A stretch of 5,268 nt of DNA from positions 1 to 5,268 of the forward strand of contig CALMPX010000270.1 of the NCBI GenBank assembly GCA_937871355.1, written 5' to 3'. A program made the translations under genes and the position numbers. Shown here piece after piece: positions 4,217 through 5,268 of the stretch; positions within the stretch are counted from its first letter, which is position 1, and each line of letters opens with the position of its first letter. The notes under the pieces were generated by a model, which saw only the letters and a program-made list of their open reading frames with translations, searched no databases and was not told the DNA's origin. Source of the stretch: an uncultured Bdellovibrio sp. (GTDB lineage: Bacteria > Bdellovibrionota > Bdellovibrionia > Bdellovibrionales > Bdellovibrionaceae).

Positions 4217-5268
4217 ATGAAAGCTAAAAGTAAACCTATCGAAGCTATGGTTCCCTGGAAAAAATTCGATTCTCAAATTCTAGATGTTAAGGGCCAGGTT
4301 ATTTTTCAGATGAAAAATATCGAAGCGCCGGCCTTTTGGTCGCAGACTGCCGTTGATATTGTCGCGAGCAAATACTTTTATAAAGGTCATGAAAAATCAG
4401 TGAGACAGCTGGTTTCGCGCATCGCGAATGGGTTAAAAACGGCGATAGAACAAAGTAAAATATTAAAAACAAAAAAAGAAATTCAAACGTATATCGATGA
4501 AATTAAGTTAGGTTTATATCGTCAAGAATTCGCTTTTAATTCTCCGATATGGTTTAACTGCGGACTCTCAGAAACATACAAAGCAAAGTCCGCGAGCGAT
4601 CAGCACTACGCTTTCAATTTTAAAAATAAAAAAATCGAACCAGCCTTGGATGTCTACAAGCGTCCACAATCTTCGGCTTGCTTTATCCAATCCGTCGATG
4701 ACAGCATGGAATCCATCTTTGATCTCTTAAAAACCGAAGCCATGCTGTTCAAATTTGGCTCGGGAACAGGAACCAATTTCACCAATCTGCGCAGTCGTTT
4801 TGAAAATTTAAAATCGGGTGGGACAAGCTCCGGCCTTATTTCCTTCTTGGAAATTTTTGATAAATCGGCGGGATCGATTAAGTCTGGAGGAGTGACTCGC
4901 CGAGCAGCGAAAATGGTGTGTTTAGATATGGACCATCCGGAAATTCTCGATTTTATCGAATGGAAAAAGAACGAAGAGAAAAAAGCGCGCGTGCTTGTTA
5001 GTGCGGGCTATGAAGGATCTTTAGACGGCGAAGTTTACCGTACGATTTCAGGACAAAATTCGAATAATTCAGTTCGTGTAACTGATCAGTTTATGCAGCA
5101 AGTTTTAAAAGACGGCGACTGGAAATTAAAATATCCATCGACTCAGAAAATTCATAAGACAGTCAAAGCCAAAGATCTTTGGAATAGTCTTTGCGAATCG
5201 GCCTGGGAATGCGCCGATCCCGGTGTTCAATTCCATGATACGATTAATCAATTTCACATGAGCAAAGC
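4217..5268 (+). CDS. nrdJ: Adenosylcobalamin-dependent (class II) ribonucleotide reductase, N-terminal part
   Basis: The first 350 residues of a B12-dependent ribonucleotide reductase run off the right edge. The enzyme makes deoxyribonucleotides with an adenosylcobalamin-generated thiyl radical and needs neither oxygen nor a separate radical subunit. Family signatures: FNSPIWFNCGL (107-117); PQSSACFIQSVDDSMESIF (150-168), where C155 is the first redox-active cysteine; FGSGTGTNFTNLRS (180-193); GGTSSGLISFLEIFDKSAGS (201-220); GGVTRRAAKMVCLDMDHPE (224-242); and GQNSNNSVRVTDQFM (279-293). The N-terminus lacks an ATP-cone. The catalytic Asn-Cys-Glu set and the C-terminal cysteines lie beyond the window, so integrity cannot be judged. 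An in-frame TAA directly precedes the ATG at 4217. A later ATG (residue 11, MVPWKK) is possible. Neither has a Shine-Dalgarno. TAAAAT (4205-4210) ends 6 nt before the ATG and could be a -10, again implying a very short leader. It is divergent from the Fe-S carrier. Confidence 0.96.
   Translation, partial: MKAKSKPIEAMVPWKKFDSQILDVKGQVIFQMKNIEAPAFWSQTAVDIVASKYFYKGHEKSVRQLVSRIANGLKTAIEQSKILKTKKEIQTYIDEIKLGLYRQEFAFNSPIWFNCGLSETYKAKSASDQHYAFNFKNKKIEPALDVYKRPQSSACFIQSVDDSMESIFDLLKTEAMLFKFGSGTGTNFTNLRSRFENLKSGGTSSGLISFLEIFDKSAGSIKSGGVTRRAAKMVCLDMDHPEILDFIEWKKNEEKKARVLVSAGYEGSLDGEVYRTISGQNSNNSVRVTDQFMQQVLKDGDWKLKYPSTQKIHKTVKAKDLWNSLCESAWECADPGVQFHDTINQFHMSK

Overview
The window is bacterial chromosomal DNA. 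It is AT-rich overall, roughly 40% G+C by eye, with one locally GC-rich block at about 1545-2005. The gene set is housekeeping rather than mobile or phage-like. A class II (B12-dependent) ribonucleotide reductase, a DEAD-box helicase with a long RGG/GGY tail, an A-type Fe-S carrier and a DUF1993 protein fit a free-living proteobacterium-like organism. My tentative guess, from familiarity rather than a search, is a low-GC Bdellovibrionota relative (Bdellovibrio/Pseudobdellovibrio type). I see no tRNA, rRNA, CRISPR array, insertion sequence or integrase.

Layout. Position 1-141 (+) is the C-terminus of a DUF1993 protein. It is followed after 38 nt by a 170-residue protein (180-692, +) with eight cysteines as four CxxC pairs and a C-terminal half resembling YbjQ-type domains. 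A convergent gap (693-871) holds nested inverted repeats with T-runs facing both directions, a probable bidirectional terminator. On the minus strand lie a RimJ/RimL-type GNAT acetyltransferase (872-1456), the DEAD-box RNA helicase (1530-3485, GTG start) and an A-type Fe-S carrier (3805-4131). A canonical hairpin-plus-U-tract terminator separates the helicase from the acetyltransferase, and its U-tract touches the acetyltransferase ribosome binding site. A gene-free 319-nt stretch (3486-3804) lies upstream of the helicase and may be its leader or hold an unidentified RNA. At the right, an 85-nt divergent region separates the Fe-S carrier from the plus-strand nrdJ gene (4217 to the window edge).

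How the genes relate. The first two genes probably share a transcript. The carrier and helicase are co-oriented but far apart, and no strong helicase promoter is visible. The divergent region is the most information-rich regulatory segment. It has a minus-strand sigma70-like promoter whose -10 box is only 7 nt from the carrier ATG, which predicts a leaderless mRNA. It also has a 6-bp inverted repeat over the -35, and two degenerate NrdR-box-like sites in front of nrdJ. No clear new multi-gene system is visible. The best leads are the cysteine-rich/YbjQ-like protein, the helicase leader, the terminator/RBS junction and the divergent promoter region.
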